From an uncultured Methanobrevibacter sp. (GTDB taxonomy: Archaea; Methanobacteriota; Methanobacteria; Methanobacteriales; Methanobacteriaceae), in assembly GCF_946404245.1 (NCBI RefSeq), contig NZ_CAMJCX010000007.1, positions 1-52,270 on the forward strand: a DNA stretch of 52,270 nucleotides, written 5' to 3'. Below the pieces are notes generated by a model, which worked only from the letters and a program-made list of their open reading frames with translations, had not been told where the DNA came from and made no database searches. This document shows positions 18,169 to 27,668 of the stretch, in pieces (the first letter of the stretch is position 1; every line of letters starts with the position of its first letter). Both the position numbers and the translations under genes were made by a program.

Positions 18169-18921
18169 TTAACGATATTCGTGTTTAAAGTTTTTATCAT
18201 ATAACTTGGATGCATTAAAGTCGCCAGGGTCTAGGACATCTCCCACCACAATCATTGCAGTCTTTGTTATATTGGCATCTTTAACTTTTTGTGCAATATC
18301 TGCGAGGGTTCCTCTAATTATTTGCTGGTCTGGCCAAGTTGCCTTTTTGACAACTGCAACAGGAGTGGTTTCCTCGTAACCTTCAAGCAATTCATCGACA
18401 ACTTTGTCAATCATACCAATTCCCAAAAAGATACACATTGTTGCATGGTGTTTTGAAAAGCTTGCAATGCTTTCTGTACGTGGTTTTGGAGTTCTGCCTT
18501 CTGGACGTGTGATGATTACACTTTGTGAAATCTCAGGCAATGTCAATTCCGCTTCCAATACGCTTGCTGTACCGAATAATGAGCTTACTCCTGGGATAAT
18601 CTCATATTCTATGTCGTGTTTTTTAAGCTCACGAATCTGCTCAGCAATGGCTCCATAAATTGAAGGATCTCCAGTGTGCACACGGGCAACTAATTTTCCA
18701 TCATTCACGGCTTCAGTAATTATTGCATCAGTTTCATCTAAATTCAAATATGCGCTGTTGTGAATTTCACAGTCTTCTTTTGCAGGTGATAAAACGTCCT
18801 TATTAACAAGGGAACCTGCATAAATGATTACATCCGCCTTTTCGATAACATTTCTTCCTTTAACAGTAATTAAGTCAGGGTCACCTGGACCTGCACCAAT
18901 GAATATAACTTTTCCTTTCAT
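18169..18921 (-). CDS. cbiF: Cobalt-precorrin-4 C11-methyltransferase CbiF
   Basis: A 250-residue SAM-dependent methyltransferase of anaerobic cobalamin synthesis; CbiF methylates C11 of cobalt-precorrin-4. Family signatures are GAGPGDPDLITVKG near the N-terminus, YAGSLV, and RVHTGDPSIYGAI. The length matches CbiF/CobM (about 250 residues). Cobamides are needed in methanogens for the Mtr methyltransferase and the corrinoid-dependent methionine synthase found in this window. The gene stands alone here, between a long AT-rich spacer and the divergent pilin-like genes, so other cobalamin genes must lie elsewhere. Confidence 0.94.
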   Translation of the reverse strand: MKGKVIFIGAGPGDPDLITVKGRNVIEKADVIIYAGSLVNKDVLSPAKEDCEIHNSAYLNLDETDAIITEAVNDGKLVARVHTGDPSIYGAIAEQIRELKKHDIEYEIIPGVSSLFGTASVLEAELTLPEISQSVIITRPEGRTPKPRTESIASFSKHHATMCIFLGIGMIDKVVDELLEGYEETTPVAVVKKATWPDQQIIRGTLADIAQKVKDANITKTAMIVVGDVLDPGDFNASKLYDKNFKHEYR

Positions 18922-19018
18922 AATTAAGTTTATATTTCAAATATTATTTAATAATTTGGTATCAAAATTGACTTTTAATTTGAGTAAACTTTATTAATTA
19001 TCAAGATAATTAAAAAAT

Positions 19019-19414
19019 ATGGATAATCAAGGCTTTATTTCAATAGAATATCTGTTTTCAATATTTGTTATTTTAATAATCGCTATTTCACTGTTGTTTT
19101 TCTCACAATCAGCTATTGAATCAAGTTTGAATATGCAGGACAGCCTTTCACATAGGCTGATTCTGGATGATGTTGCAAACACCATAAGCCAGGTGAATTC
19201 CAATGGTGAAGGTTATTCAAAATCAGTAACATTGCCGTCAAATGTAGGATATTATGAAATAACGGTTGAAAAGGACAAGTTAACGATAGAGTATGATGAT
19301 AAAAAAGGAGAAACATTGCTTTTGCTGACGAATATTGATTCTAAATATAAGATGCATAGTGGGCATTCGTATACGATTTCAAAAGTTGATGACGGAAAAC
19401 TGGTGATAAAATGA
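19019..19414 (+). CDS. Class III signal peptide pilin-like protein
   Basis: A 131-residue secreted protein with an archaeal class III (prepilin-like) N-terminus. A very short leader MDNQ precedes GFISIEYLFSI, then a continuous hydrophobic stretch to about residue 31 and a polar C-terminal domain rich in beta-type sequence. Such proteins are cut by an EppA-type prepilin peptidase and assemble into pili through the hydrophobic helix. The stop overlaps the start of a second pilin-like gene by four bases, so the two are probably coexpressed. No membrane segment other than the N-terminal helix is seen. Confidence 0.8.
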   Translation: MDNQGFISIEYLFSIFVILIIAISLLFFSQSAIESSLNMQDSLSHRLILDDVANTISQVNSNGEGYSKSVTLPSNVGYYEITVEKDKLTIEYDDKKGETLLLLTNIDSKYKMHSGHSYTISKVDDGKLVIK

Positions 19415-19908
19415 AGGAAAATAAAGCTCAGGTAAGTGCCGAATACCTGTTTTTCATGGGGGTGATGATACTGATTGTAATGATGGGCATTGCCTTTGTT
19501 TATTCCCAGCAGGAACTGAACATTGCAATGAGCGCTGCACGAAATGGTGTCAATGATGGAATCGTATCATCATCAGGTGCAATTTATCCGAAACAGACTT
19601 ACAATGACTATTCCAAATCAAAAAGTGAGCTGCTGATTCCGCATTCGGTTGAAATAGTGAATGTTTCATATTCGGAAATGGGTGTTGACAAAAACTTTGA
19701 TAAAAAGAGAATTCAGTTTAAGGTTTATGCAACTTCCTCAAAGGACTTTTCCAAAAAAGAGCTGGACTCCATAGGAGACAGGATTAATTATAATTTAAGA
19801 AAATCGATTGCAGTCAGTTTCAATTCAACTTCGTCAACGAATAAGTTGTACAATCCTGTCTTCTCTCCACATTATGTTTTCACAACAGCTAATGTTAAAT
19901 GGGTTTAG
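19411..19908 (+). CDS. Class III signal peptide pilin-like protein
   Basis: A 165-residue protein with the canonical QxSxEYL motif (QVSAEYLFF) after a six-residue leader MKENKA, then a hydrophobic helix VMILIVMMGIAFVY. The rest is a polar domain with many Ser, Lys and Tyr residues. It belongs to the euryarchaeal class III signal peptide family and is likely a pilin subunit or a minor pseudopilin. It overlaps the preceding pilin-like gene (ATGA at 19411-19414). Neither a prepilin peptidase nor a secretion ATPase is encoded nearby. Confidence 0.82.
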   Translation: MKENKAQVSAEYLFFMGVMILIVMMGIAFVYSQQELNIAMSAARNGVNDGIVSSSGAIYPKQTYNDYSKSKSELLIPHSVEIVNVSYSEMGVDKNFDKKRIQFKVYATSSKDFSKKELDSIGDRINYNLRKSIAVSFNSTSSTNKLYNPVFSPHYVFTTANVKWV

Positions 19909-19923
19909 GTAGATAATATAATT

Positions 19924-20289
19924 ATGTCACGATATGAGAAAGGAAAAGAAGTTTTAGAAGACATCCAGCAAAGGTCTGTTGAAGAAATATTCAAGGATCT
20001 GGAAGATATTGCTCCCGATTTAGGTAGATTTGTAGTGGAATTTCCCTACTCTGAAATTTATACTCGGGAAGAAGTCGATTTAAAAACACGTGAACTGTGT
20101 ACTGTTGCAGCACTGACAGTTTTGGGAACAATTCCTCAACTGAAAGAACACATTAACGCAGCGCTGAATGTAGGAAACAGCGAATCTGAAATAGTTGAAA
20201 TTATTATGCAGATGAGCGCTTATTGCGGATTTCCAAAATCAATAAATGGAATTGTTGCAGCAAAAGAGGTATTTGAAGCGAGGGATTAA
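19924..20289 (+). CDS. Carboxymuconolactone decarboxylase (CMD/AhpD-fold) family protein
   Basis: A 121-residue protein with the CMD family pattern: DLKTRELCTVAALTVLG, then LKEHINAALNVGNSESEI, and MSAYCGFPKSING. The Glu, Cys and His of the conserved ExxC...H pattern are present (RELC and EH), but there is no AhpD-type CxxC, so a peroxidase role is not indicated. In methanogens such proteins have no proven function; gamma-carboxymuconolactone decarboxylation itself is very unlikely here. It starts 15 bases after the second pilin-like gene and the next gene overlaps its end. Confidence 0.85.
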   Translation: MSRYEKGKEVLEDIQQRSVEEIFKDLEDIAPDLGRFVVEFPYSEIYTREEVDLKTRELCTVAALTVLGTIPQLKEHINAALNVGNSESEIVEIIMQMSAYCGFPKSINGIVAAKEVFEARD

Positions 20290-20608
20290 AATTACTGGTG
20301 AAACATTTGATGTGATTGCTCAGAAACTTCAAGAGGAATTAGCGGACATTATTAAAAGTAACAAGGAAGTGAATGACTACGAACTGATTGTATATAAATA
20401 CATATTCATAAGTGAGTTAAAAATTCCGCTTCTTGAGGATTTGGGTGTTGAAATTACTGAAGATGCTTTCATATTATACGTTATCCCGGATGATTTGAAA
20501 TTCAGTTGCCTAAGGCAACTTGATGATGTCTTTGATAGGTTTGAAATGAGCTTCATGGCAAATGATTATAATATACTTAAAATAAAATTTTTACTTGAGG
20601 ATGATTAG
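20273..20608 (+). CDS. Small acidic protein of unknown function
   Basis: The frame is open from 20246. An ATG there would overlap the CMD gene by 44 bases, so I prefer the TTG at 20273, three bases after GAGG. GTG at 20312 after GGTGA is a second option. The protein (about 111 residues) is acidic and without membrane segments or cysteine pairs. Its C-terminal half (VEITEDAFILYVIPDDLKF then FEMSFMANDYNILKI) resembles the C-terminal half of the next gene product in spacing and residue pattern. I do not recognise the family. It sits immediately before its possible paralogue, with no gap. Confidence 0.6.
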   Translation: MKRGIKITGETFDVIAQKLQEELADIIKSNKEVNDYELIVYKYIFISELKIPLLEDLGVEITEDAFILYVIPDDLKFSCLRQLDDVFDRFEMSFMANDYNILKIKFLLEDD

Positions 20609-20977
20609 ATGTACAGTGATGAAGAAAAAAAGCAATTAATGGAAGATTTAAAGGAAATGGAAACCTTTAAGGCTGACACTGGTGATGAAGGTAAAATCCT
20701 GCAGGAAGACCTGAAAGATTTTTTCATCAACGGCAATGGTGATAAGGAAGACCTGATCTTTAGGCTTGAGCTATATTTCTATGCTTTCAAATTGTTCTGC
20801 AGAAAACAGGTTAAAATTGACAGAAATCAGTTTACAATATTTTTAAATGATTCAATTTTGGAATGGGATTTAATAAAATTAGTCATGCAGGATTTAACTG
20901 ATTTTGAATTAGAAATAGAAGCAGTAAAAGAAAATAATGATGTGTTAATTAACTTGAATTACACATTGCATTACTAA
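20609..20977 (+). CDS. Small acidic protein, possible paralogue of the preceding gene product
   Basis: A 122-residue soluble acidic protein starting MYSDEEKKQLMEDL directly after the preceding stop codon. Its C-terminal part, VKIDRNQFTIFLNDSILEW then FELEIEAVKENNDVLINL, lines up loosely with the C-terminal part of the upstream protein. I recognise no family. Its stop overlaps the convergent tatD gene end by four bases (20974-20977). The two small genes follow the CMD gene and probably share its transcript. Confidence 0.6.
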   Translation: MYSDEEKKQLMEDLKEMETFKADTGDEGKILQEDLKDFFINGNGDKEDLIFRLELYFYAFKLFCRKQVKIDRNQFTIFLNDSILEWDLIKLVMQDLTDFELEIEAVKENNDVLINLNYTLHY

Positions 20978-21735
20978 ATTTTGAAAATTTTTCTGGCGTT
21001 GTTGGTGGTTATCTCATCAACAACATTAACGTCCAACTCTTTAATTTCAGCTATTTTATGAACTGCCTTAACGACATTGACAGGTTCGTTTCTCTCTTCT
21101 TTTGTCATTGCCAGATATGGACTGTCGGTTTCTGTTAAAACATAGTCAAGGTCAATCTTTTCAATTAGATTTTGGTGGTGTTGTGAGTAGCAGAGCATTG
21201 TTGAAAAGCTCATATAGCAGTTGTCCTTGTTCATGATTCTTTTTGCAGTCTTTAGGCTTCCCCCATAGCAATGAAAAATAAAGTATGGGATGTCATCATA
21301 ATCTTCGATGATATTGACTGCTTTTTTCTCACAGTCTCTAACGTGCATTACAATAGGGACTTTATGCTCATTAGCTATATTCAAAAAGCTTCTGAAGATT
21401 TCCTGCTGTCTTTCACGTAAAGCCTTATCTGTAACATAATAGTAATCCATTCCCACCTCACCGACTGCAACGATATCATCCAAATTTTCAATTAGGAATT
21501 TGTGTGCATCTTCAAGCTCCTCATTTGTGCAGTTTTGAGAGCTTACTGGGTGAAAACCAAAAGTAGGATAAATGAAACCTTCATATTCTTTTGAAAGGTT
21601 TAAAACATCTCGATTACTGTCTATGCTGTATCCTGAGGCGACAACATAGTCAAGTTTGTCTTTCGCTCTTTTAATTACTTCTTCACGGTCTTCGTCAAAA
21701 TCTTCAAAATCAATATGGCAATGAGTATCTATCAT
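20974..21735 (-). CDS. tatD: TatD family metal-dependent hydrolase
   Basis: A 253-residue TIM-barrel hydrolase with the TatD metal-binding set: DTHCHIDF at the start, FGFHPV, GEVGMDYY, VMHVRDC, FHCYGG and ETDSPYL. TatD enzymes act as metal-dependent 3'-5' DNA exonucleases or related deoxyribonucleases. All ligand positions are intact. It follows uppS by three bases, with mtxX further upstream, on the same strand, so it is probably the last gene of that unit. Confidence 0.92.
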   Translation of the reverse strand: MIDTHCHIDFEDFDEDREEVIKRAKDKLDYVVASGYSIDSNRDVLNLSKEYEGFIYPTFGFHPVSSQNCTNEELEDAHKFLIENLDDIVAVGEVGMDYYYVTDKALRERQQEIFRSFLNIANEHKVPIVMHVRDCEKKAVNIIEDYDDIPYFIFHCYGGSLKTAKRIMNKDNCYMSFSTMLCYSQHHQNLIEKIDLDYVLTETDSPYLAMTKEERNEPVNVVKAVHKIAEIKELDVNVVDEITTNNARKIFKI

Positions 21736-21738
21736 GAT

Positions 21739-22503
21739 TTATGCTCCAAATCTCCTGTCTCTTGCTTGATATGATCTAATAGCTCTTATAAAATCGACTT
21801 TTCTAAGTTCAGGCCATAATGTTTCACAGAAATAAAGTTCTGAATATGATGATTGCCAGAGTAAAAATCCGCTTAAGCGCTCTTCGCCGCTTGTTCTTAT
21901 GATTAAATTAGGGTCATCAAGCCCTGCGGTATAGAGGTTTTTGCTTACAAGGTCTTCATCCACATCATCTATTGAGATATTTCCCTCTTGCACTTCTTTA
22001 ATGATCTTTTTAAATGAATCTATGATTTCCAAACGACCGTCATATCCGATAGCTAAATTAAAGAACCTTTTGTTATAGTGTTTTGTTGCTTCTTCCGCTT
22101 CGTGAATCGCTTCTTTAACGCTGTCTGGAAGTAATTCGGTTCTTCCTACAACCTGTACTTTAACTTCGTTCTTGTGTATCTTTTCATGGTTTACTAGTCT
22201 TTTGAAGTTAATTACAAATAGATTCATCAATCCTTCAACTTCGTGTTTTGGTCTGTTGAAGTTTTCTGTTGAGAATGCATAGGCAGTAATGATTTCAATA
22301 CCAAGTTCAATACTCCAATCAAGAACCTTTTCCAAGGTGTCCACTCCAATTTCATGTCCTTTGACAACATCAAGGTTTCCTTGGAGTTTGGAATATCTTC
22401 TATTTCCATCCATGATTATGGCCACATGTTTTGGCATTTTCTCAGGAACCAAATCTCTTGAGATATACCATTCATATATTCTATAAAGTATATTTTCTGC
22501 CAT
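21739..22503 (-). CDS. uppS: Cis-prenyltransferase (undecaprenyl/polyprenyl diphosphate synthase)
   Basis: A 254-residue Z-prenyltransferase that lengthens an allylic diphosphate into the polyprenyl carrier used for pseudomurein and glycoprotein assembly. The signatures are [13 protein letters not shown], with the catalytic Asp, [12 protein letters not shown], and [20 protein letters not shown]. The family in archaea uses geranylgeranyl diphosphate to make tritrans,polycis products. AAGGGAT lies upstream of the ATG. It is between mtxX and tatD on the same strand. Confidence 0.95.
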   Translation of the reverse strand: MAENILYRIYEWYISRDLVPEKMPKHVAIIMDGNRRYSKLQGNLDVVKGHEIGVDTLEKVLDWSIELGIEIITAYAFSTENFNRPKHEVEGLMNLFVINFKRLVNHEKIHKNEVKVQVVGRTELLPDSVKEAIHEAEEATKHYNKRFFNLAIGYDGRLEIIDSFKKIIKEVQEGNISIDDVDEDLVSKNLYTAGLDDPNLIIRTSGEERLSGFLLWQSSYSELYFCETLWPELRKVDFIRAIRSYQARDRRFGA

Positions 22504-22556
22504 TTTTTATCCCTTAAAAGTTTTATAGTAATTAGTATTTATGTCATTTAATGTTT

Positions 22557-23270
22557 TTAAAGGTTGGCTAATTTGTATGCAAATTTCAAACTTCTAAGGT
22601 AACCTTCAACACTTTGGTCTCTGCTTGTGTCTATGTATATTCCATTTATTCCGAAGGTTATTGCACCGCAGCTTGGCCAGGAATTCACTAAAATGAGAGT
22701 TCTAAAAATGATGTTTCCTATAATTCCGTCAGGTGCAATTAAAACATTACAATCGTCTTTTAAGGCTTGTTCGATTAGGATATAATAGTTCTTTACTTCA
22801 AAATCAGTATTTTCTTTAATTAACTGTGTCAATGATTCACTGTCATCTATTGATTTGGAGATTTTTTCACTTCTCCCGTAATCTCCTTTTCTGCCGTCTG
22901 CTAGGACAGCTATTTTTGGTTCTTTTGAAAGCTTTCTTAGAAAGTTTCCGCACTCGACAGCAATTTTAAGTTTCTCTTCAACTGTTGCACCTTCATCTAT
23001 TCCCACAGGAGTCAATAGGAATTCGTGTTCATCTCCATGAACAAAAGTGGCTCTTGAAATATCTGGAAAATGCTTTTTGACTTCTTTAATAACTCCTGAT
23101 GCAGGAAGTGATCCTCTGACTACCGCATCAATTTCATCGTTAAGAATTGCACTAACTAGTTCATCATCATTATCAATTAAGATAAACTTTGCATCATATG
23201 TTTTTTCAAATATATTAATTGCTTGAATTATGTTACAATTTTTGCCTATTCCGATTGCTATTGTTTTCAT
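22557..23270 (-). CDS. mtxX: Methanogenesis marker protein 4 (MtxX)
   Basis: A 237-residue protein beginning MKTIAIGIGKNCNIIQAI and containing AVVRGSLPAS, VLADGRKGDYGRS and LIAPDGIIGN. I recognise it as MtxX (methanogenesis marker 4), a methanogen-restricted family related to phosphate acetyl/butyryl transferases and named from its position beside mtr genes. No reaction is established. Here it is not near mtr genes but 53 bases upstream of uppS on the same strand. The regulator gene at 23391 is divergent from it. Confidence 0.85.
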   Translation of the reverse strand: MKTIAIGIGKNCNIIQAINIFEKTYDAKFILIDNDDELVSAILNDEIDAVVRGSLPASGVIKEVKKHFPDISRATFVHGDEHEFLLTPVGIDEGATVEEKLKIAVECGNFLRKLSKEPKIAVLADGRKGDYGRSEKISKSIDDSESLTQLIKENTDFEVKNYYILIEQALKDDCNVLIAPDGIIGNIIFRTLILVNSWPSCGAITFGINGIYIDTSRDQSVEGYLRSLKFAYKLANL

Positions 23271-23390
23271 TATTTAATCTATATTTCTGTACTATGTATT
23301 AAATTTTATTTTTTTGAGGTTGGTATTTTGGTGATATGAATGCTTATTTAATACATACTCTTTTATACTGTTTTGGAGTTATAAATATTT

Positions 23391-23651
23391 ATGAACAATG
23401 ATGAGATTTTTCAGTTGGTCGGTTATGTTATGGCTTCTGAATACAGGACCAATATTTTAAAAAGTATTGGTGAAGATATAAAAATCCCATCTGCAATTGC
23501 TGAGGATATCGGTTTAAGGACAAATCACGTATCCAACGTACTTAAAGACTTAAAAGAAAATAATTTAGTCGTTTGCTTAAATGAAGAAGCTCGCAAAGGC
23601 AGATTGTATAAAAATACAGATTTAGGCCTTGAAATTTTGAAATTTTTATAA
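23391..23651 (+). CDS. Winged-helix transcriptional regulator
   Basis: An 86-residue protein that is essentially one winged-helix domain. An N-terminal helix LVGYVMASEYRTNILKSI is followed by the helix-turn-helix PSAIAEDIGLRTNHVSNVLKDL and a wing ending EEARKGRLYKNTDLG. This is the ArsR/MarR-like fold common in archaeal one-domain regulators. No effector domain or metal-binding cysteines are seen. It is divergent from mtxX, so it may control that gene and itself (inference). The following 237 bases are T-rich and non-coding. Confidence 0.82.
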   Translation: MNNDEIFQLVGYVMASEYRTNILKSIGEDIKIPSAIAEDIGLRTNHVSNVLKDLKENNLVVCLNEEARKGRLYKNTDLGLEILKFL

Positions 23652-23888
23652 TGTTTAACATATTTTTGATATCTTAAAAAAAATTCAGATTAAAAGTTAT
23701 TTTTTTCAATAATTAGTTTTTTTTATATATTTTTTTTCATTTTTTTCTAGTATTTTTTTGACATTATTTAATGTTCTTTGGCCTTTTCATAAATTTTTAA
23801 TTTTTTTTATATTGTTGTCCCTATTTTTAATATTATTTTAAAAATTGTTCATTTTGCGAATATTGGATAGTTTTTGTAAAAATAAAAT

Positions 23889-25268
23889 TTATGATGATTT
23901 GTTAAAATCATCAATTGCAGAATCAACTATTTTTAGCACTGACGCTTTTAAATCAGGATATGATTTATCAATTGCAACAGGAATGTTATCACAGTAAACC
24001 ACTTCAAGTCCTGCTTTGATAGCATCTTTTGTTGCAACATCAACTGCTGCGGCCTTAAGTTCTGTAAGCATCACATCAGCCTTGTCCATATATTTGGCCA
24101 TATCTTCACGCAATAGTGGCCTGTTGGATAGGTGGGCTGTTGTTCCGATAACTTCACAGTCGTAATTGCTTTCCAGATAGTCCACTAGTTTGTCCTTGAC
24201 ATCTTCAGGTGCGGTTGTTGCAAACAGTACTTTTTTACCGGCAATGTCTTCGAGGGGTTTTGGTCTGAAGACGGTTGATATGACGGTTGCATCTGGATTG
24301 ACCTCACTTACAAACTCCTCAATCTGTTTGATTTTTTCATCAGTGCACATTGGCTCTTCACACATTGTTAAAATTACCAGATCGCCTAAGCCTACTCTGT
24401 AAGGTCCGAAGTAGGTGGTCAAGTTTTCGATAGGCTGGTTGGCTCCAATAAGCACTATTTTTTTATTGGTTTTAATTGGAGGTATTGCGGCTCCGCTTCC
24501 TTCAAAAATGGCGAATTTGGAATTGACTTCATTGGCTAGTTTAGCTCCTTTTTTCATGTTTGTTAAAAATACTTCACCTGCCATTCCTCCTCCGCAACGT
24601 CTGCAGCCTATTGTTAAAATTCTGCTCATTAATGCATCTTCCCAATGGTCGCTTGCTGCATGAACTCCCTTTTCTGATTGTTCAAGCAGGAATTCGGCAT
24701 TGATTTCCAGTTCTTCGCCATGTACGATTTCAGGCTCTTCAGGACCTCCCCTGCCCATTGCAATAACGCATGGTTCATAACCGTTTTTATCAATAAGCCT
24801 TGAAACGAAACCTGAAACTGCTGTTTTCCCGATACGTTTGCCGGTTCCCAAGATTGTTATTGACGGTTTTTCCATGACCTCATACTGTGAAGTAGGTTCG
24901 AATTTAAAGTCGGGGCCTTCATAGGTTATTCCTTCATTTAAAACCTTGCATGCAATTTTAAATCTTTTTGGATAATCAAGAATTGGTTCGTCACTCAAAT
25001 CGAATACTGTATCGATATCATATTTTCTAATCATTTCAACAATGATATCATAGGGAATGTCCTTGTCTTTTGCGAATTGTACTGGAACTCCTAGCTTTTC
25101 AGAGTATGTTTCTTCTGAATCGTCCCTAAGCTTTTCGGTTCCACCTATAAATACTGCACCTGCTATGTCAATGTGTTCTAGGTTGTTTAAGGTATCTATT
25201 GCTTCCTGGGTGACTGGTAGGTAGTGTTCACCATCAACCAAACAAAGCATTTTGTTTAGAGCTTTCAT
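23889..25268 (-). CDS. cpgS: Cyclic 2,3-diphosphoglycerate synthetase
   Basis: A 459-residue protein with the length of the Methanothermus enzyme that joins the two phosphates of 2,3-diphosphoglycerate using ATP. The product accumulates in Methanobacteriales as a potassium counter-ion and phosphate store. The start [14 protein letters not shown] and the P-loop GTGKRIGKT at residues 141-149 are distinctive, as are [11 protein letters not shown] and [14 protein letters not shown] 46-bp promoter region is shared with the divergent UPF0280 gene. Confidence 0.93.
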   Translation of the reverse strand: MKALNKMLCLVDGEHYLPVTQEAIDTLNNLEHIDIAGAVFIGGTEKLRDDSEETYSEKLGVPVQFAKDKDIPYDIIVEMIRKYDIDTVFDLSDEPILDYPKRFKIACKVLNEGITYEGPDFKFEPTSQYEVMEKPSITILGTGKRIGKTAVSGFVSRLIDKNGYEPCVIAMGRGGPEEPEIVHGEELEINAEFLLEQSEKGVHAASDHWEDALMSRILTIGCRRCGGGMAGEVFLTNMKKGAKLANEVNSKFAIFEGSGAAIPPIKTNKKIVLIGANQPIENLTTYFGPYRVGLGDLVILTMCEEPMCTDEKIKQIEEFVSEVNPDATVISTVFRPKPLEDIAGKKVLFATTAPEDVKDKLVDYLESNYDCEVIGTTAHLSNRPLLREDMAKYMDKADVMLTELKAAAVDVATKDAIKAGLEVVYCDNIPVAIDKSYPDLKASVLKIVDSAIDDFNKSS

Positions 25269-25314
25269 GTTTATAGGTATATCTTTTATAAATATAAAAG
25301 TTTAATAATTAAAC

Positions 25315-26043
25315 ATGAATTTTTCACAGATTGACATTGATGAGACACATATCCGATTGACAAGTGATTTGTCAGTGTGTGATTTAAGGGGACATGTTTT
25401 TAATTTGCGAAAGGATTTAAAGGATTATATTTTTAGAAACAATGAGTTTTCCATATCTCTCGAACCCCTGAAAATGCCTGAAGGGGACTTGCCAAGCATT
25501 GTTTTAAAAATGTATGAATCATCAATTCTTTGTGATGTTGGCCCAATGGCTTGTGTTGCCGGAACCATTTCCGAGATGTCTATTGATTATTTAATGAATT
25601 GCGGATCTTCATATTCCATTGTTGAAAATGGAGGGGACATTGCAGTGGTTAATGATAGGAAAGTGTTATGCGGAATATATTCGAACAATGAATTTTTGGG
25701 AAACGATATTGCATTTGAAATTAAAAAAAGGAAAATGCCGTTGGGAATTTGCTCTTCTTCAGGAAAAATTGGTCATTCAATCAGTTTTGGTGAATCTGAC
25801 TGCGTAACTGTATTGGGAAAATCAGCATCCCTTTGTGATGGCCTTGCAACTAGAATTGCCAATTGCGCTTATGGTGATTCTTCTCAGGACCGGATTGCCA
25901 ATGCATTGGAGTGCGCTGATGAATACCGTGAATTTTTCGATTCTGCACTGATAATCTGTGGTGAAAATGTGGGCGCTATCGGGAGGCTTCCAAAAATTGT
26001 CGAAACTGAAGAGTTCCGTGACGGTTCAAAAAAAGGTTATTGA
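25315..26043 (+). CDS. UPF0280 family protein (ApbE-like fold)
   Basis: A 242-residue protein of the archaeal/bacterial UPF0280 family, whose members share the fold of the FMN transferase ApbE. Recognisable blocks are [24 protein letters not shown], and [16 protein letters not shown]. The family has no demonstrated reaction, although the conserved Gly/Asp blocks match the flavin-binding part of ApbE. It is divergent from cpgS. The next 319 bases are non-coding. Confidence 0.87.
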   Translation: MNFSQIDIDETHIRLTSDLSVCDLRGHVFNLRKDLKDYIFRNNEFSISLEPLKMPEGDLPSIVLKMYESSILCDVGPMACVAGTISEMSIDYLMNCGSSYSIVENGGDIAVVNDRKVLCGIYSNNEFLGNDIAFEIKKRKMPLGICSSSGKIGHSISFGESDCVTVLGKSASLCDGLATRIANCAYGDSSQDRIANALECADEYREFFDSALIICGENVGAIGRLPKIVETEEFRDGSKKGY

Positions 26044-26362
26044 ATTATTGAATTGAGATTCGTTTAAATTAACTTAATTGTCAATATTGATAATTTAATT
26101 TATCAAACAATTTATTTTAACGATGGCACGATAATATTTCTGAAACTAATTTTGTTAAATCTATCTGTATTCGCATATTTTTATCAATGTAGGTATGAAG
26201 GCAACGATTAATTTAAATTTAGTTAAAGATTGATTGAATAATCAGAATTTGTAATCTATTTTTAATGCAATATTTAAATATGATTAATATATAATATTAA
26301 AGTATACAAATTTGGAGTTAATTTTTAACTAACAAGAAATTAGTTAAATGGGTTAGATATAT
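26044..26362. other. AT-rich intergenic region with a short hairpin
   Basis: No gene is seen. A 7-bp inverted repeat, TTGATAA at 26087-26093 with TTATCAA at 26100-26106, lies about 44 bases after the UPF0280 stop and may mark the end of that transcript. The remaining sequence is AT-rich and ends with TATA-like runs (for example 26281-26300) that could serve the UPF0058 gene. Confidence 0.4.
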
Positions 26363-26650
26363 ATGTACAAAGACGAAATGATTCAATTACATCAATTTTT
26401 AGTATACGTTCTAAAATATTTAGCAGAAGATGACCAAATAACCAATGATTGCAGTGAATATATTACCCTAAAAATAAGCCCTCACCACATCCACAAGACA
26501 AAGGCTGAGCATAAACATGCGATATTTGTTTTGTGTAAAATCATCGCACAAGTTGTTGCTGATAAGGAAAATAGTTCTATTCCTGAAAATGTTAGAAACT
26601 CCTTATCTGATCTTGTTAAAAGGTCTGAACAAGAGATTAATGCACATTAA
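26363..26650 (+). CDS. UPF0058 family protein
   Basis: A 95-residue helical protein starting MYKDEMIQLHQFLVYVLKYL and containing LKISPHHIHKTKAEHKHAIF, which identify the euryarchaeal UPF0058 family. It is rich in His (seven within the first 60 residues), with several clustered around residues 41-54, so a metal-binding or nucleic-acid role is possible but unproven. GGGTTAGATAT precedes the ATG. The gene is monocistronic, with a T-rich tract downstream that could end transcription. Confidence 0.85.
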   Translation: MYKDEMIQLHQFLVYVLKYLAEDDQITNDCSEYITLKISPHHIHKTKAEHKHAIFVLCKIIAQVVADKENSSIPENVRNSLSDLVKRSEQEINAH

Positions 26651-26818
26651 TTTCTCTTATTTTTTTACTATTTTTTTTTAATTCATTATGCTCGTTATTT
26701 TTTTTAGAATGTTATATAACGGCCTTTTGTAGCCATTAAAATCCAAAGTGTTAAAAATATTTAAATACTATTATTCAATATTATTATTTAAAAAATTAAA
26801 ACTAACACGTGTGATATT

Positions 26819-27589
26819 TTGAAATCTTTTGAATTTTTATCTAAAAAAAGAGATGAAAAACCTAGAAGTAAAGGAATTACAATGGTTTTGGACAAGGGTT
26901 TAGGCCTTGAAACTGCAGAAAGCTTAATGAACATATCAGGAGAATATGTTGACTACTTGAAATTCGGTTGGGGAACATCAATAGTTCATGAACAGGAAAT
27001 TATCAAGGCAAAGGTTGAAATGTATAAGGCGCATGATATTACTCCATACACTGGAGGCACACTGTTTGAGCTGGCTTATATGAATGAAAAATTGGAGGAA
27101 TTTTTCCAGGAAGCACATGAATTGGGCTTTCCTGCAATAGAAATATCCGACGGATCAATTAATATTCCTCATGACAAGAAAGTTGAATGCATCAGATTGG
27201 CAAGGGAAAACGGATTTGAAGTATTGTCCGAAGTGGGTAAAAAAGACCCGAATCTGGATAAGGAACTGACCTTGGATGAAAGGATTCAATACATGCAGGA
27301 AGAATTGGATGCAGGATCCTCTCTAATCATTGTTGAAGCAAGGGAAGGCGGAAAAAACATAGGCATATTTGACAAATCCGGAAACGCTAAAGAGGATGAA
27401 ATCGATTATATCCTGGATAATTTTGATGGCAGCAAATTATTGTGGGAGGCACCGAACAAGGACCAGCAGGTATTCTTTATCCTCAAATTAGGAAACACTG
27501 TAAACCTTGGAAACGTTTCCAGTGACGATATCACTTCTCTTGAAACATTAAGAAGAGGTTTAAGAGGAGATACCGTTGGCAAAATTTAA
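26819..27589 (+). CDS. comA: Phosphosulfolactate synthase ComA
   Basis: ComA adds sulfite to phosphoenolpyruvate to form (2R)-phospho-3-sulfolactate, the first committed step of coenzyme M synthesis in this lineage. The 256-residue product has the family blocks RSKGITMVLDKGLG, DYLKFGWGTS, TPYTGGTLFE, EISDGSI and EVGKKDP. The TTG at 26819 is chosen because the next ATG would remove the conserved N-terminal strand. It heads a run with the DUF39 and hdr-like genes, and comDE lie just beyond them. The presence of comA, comD and comE argues that this organism can make coenzyme M itself, unlike M. ruminantium. Confidence 0.95.
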   Translation: MKSFEFLSKKRDEKPRSKGITMVLDKGLGLETAESLMNISGEYVDYLKFGWGTSIVHEQEIIKAKVEMYKAHDITPYTGGTLFELAYMNEKLEEFFQEAHELGFPAIEISDGSINIPHDKKVECIRLARENGFEVLSEVGKKDPNLDKELTLDERIQYMQEELDAGSSLIIVEAREGGKNIGIFDKSGNAKEDEIDYILDNFDGSKLLWEAPNKDQQVFFILKLGNTVNLGNVSSDDITSLETLRRGLRGDTVGKI

Positions 27590-27668
27590 GATTATTTAAT
27601 ACTTGGACAAAGTAAAATTTAAAAAAACTTGGGCTGAATTCAATTAAAAATAAAAAGAGGGTATTAAA

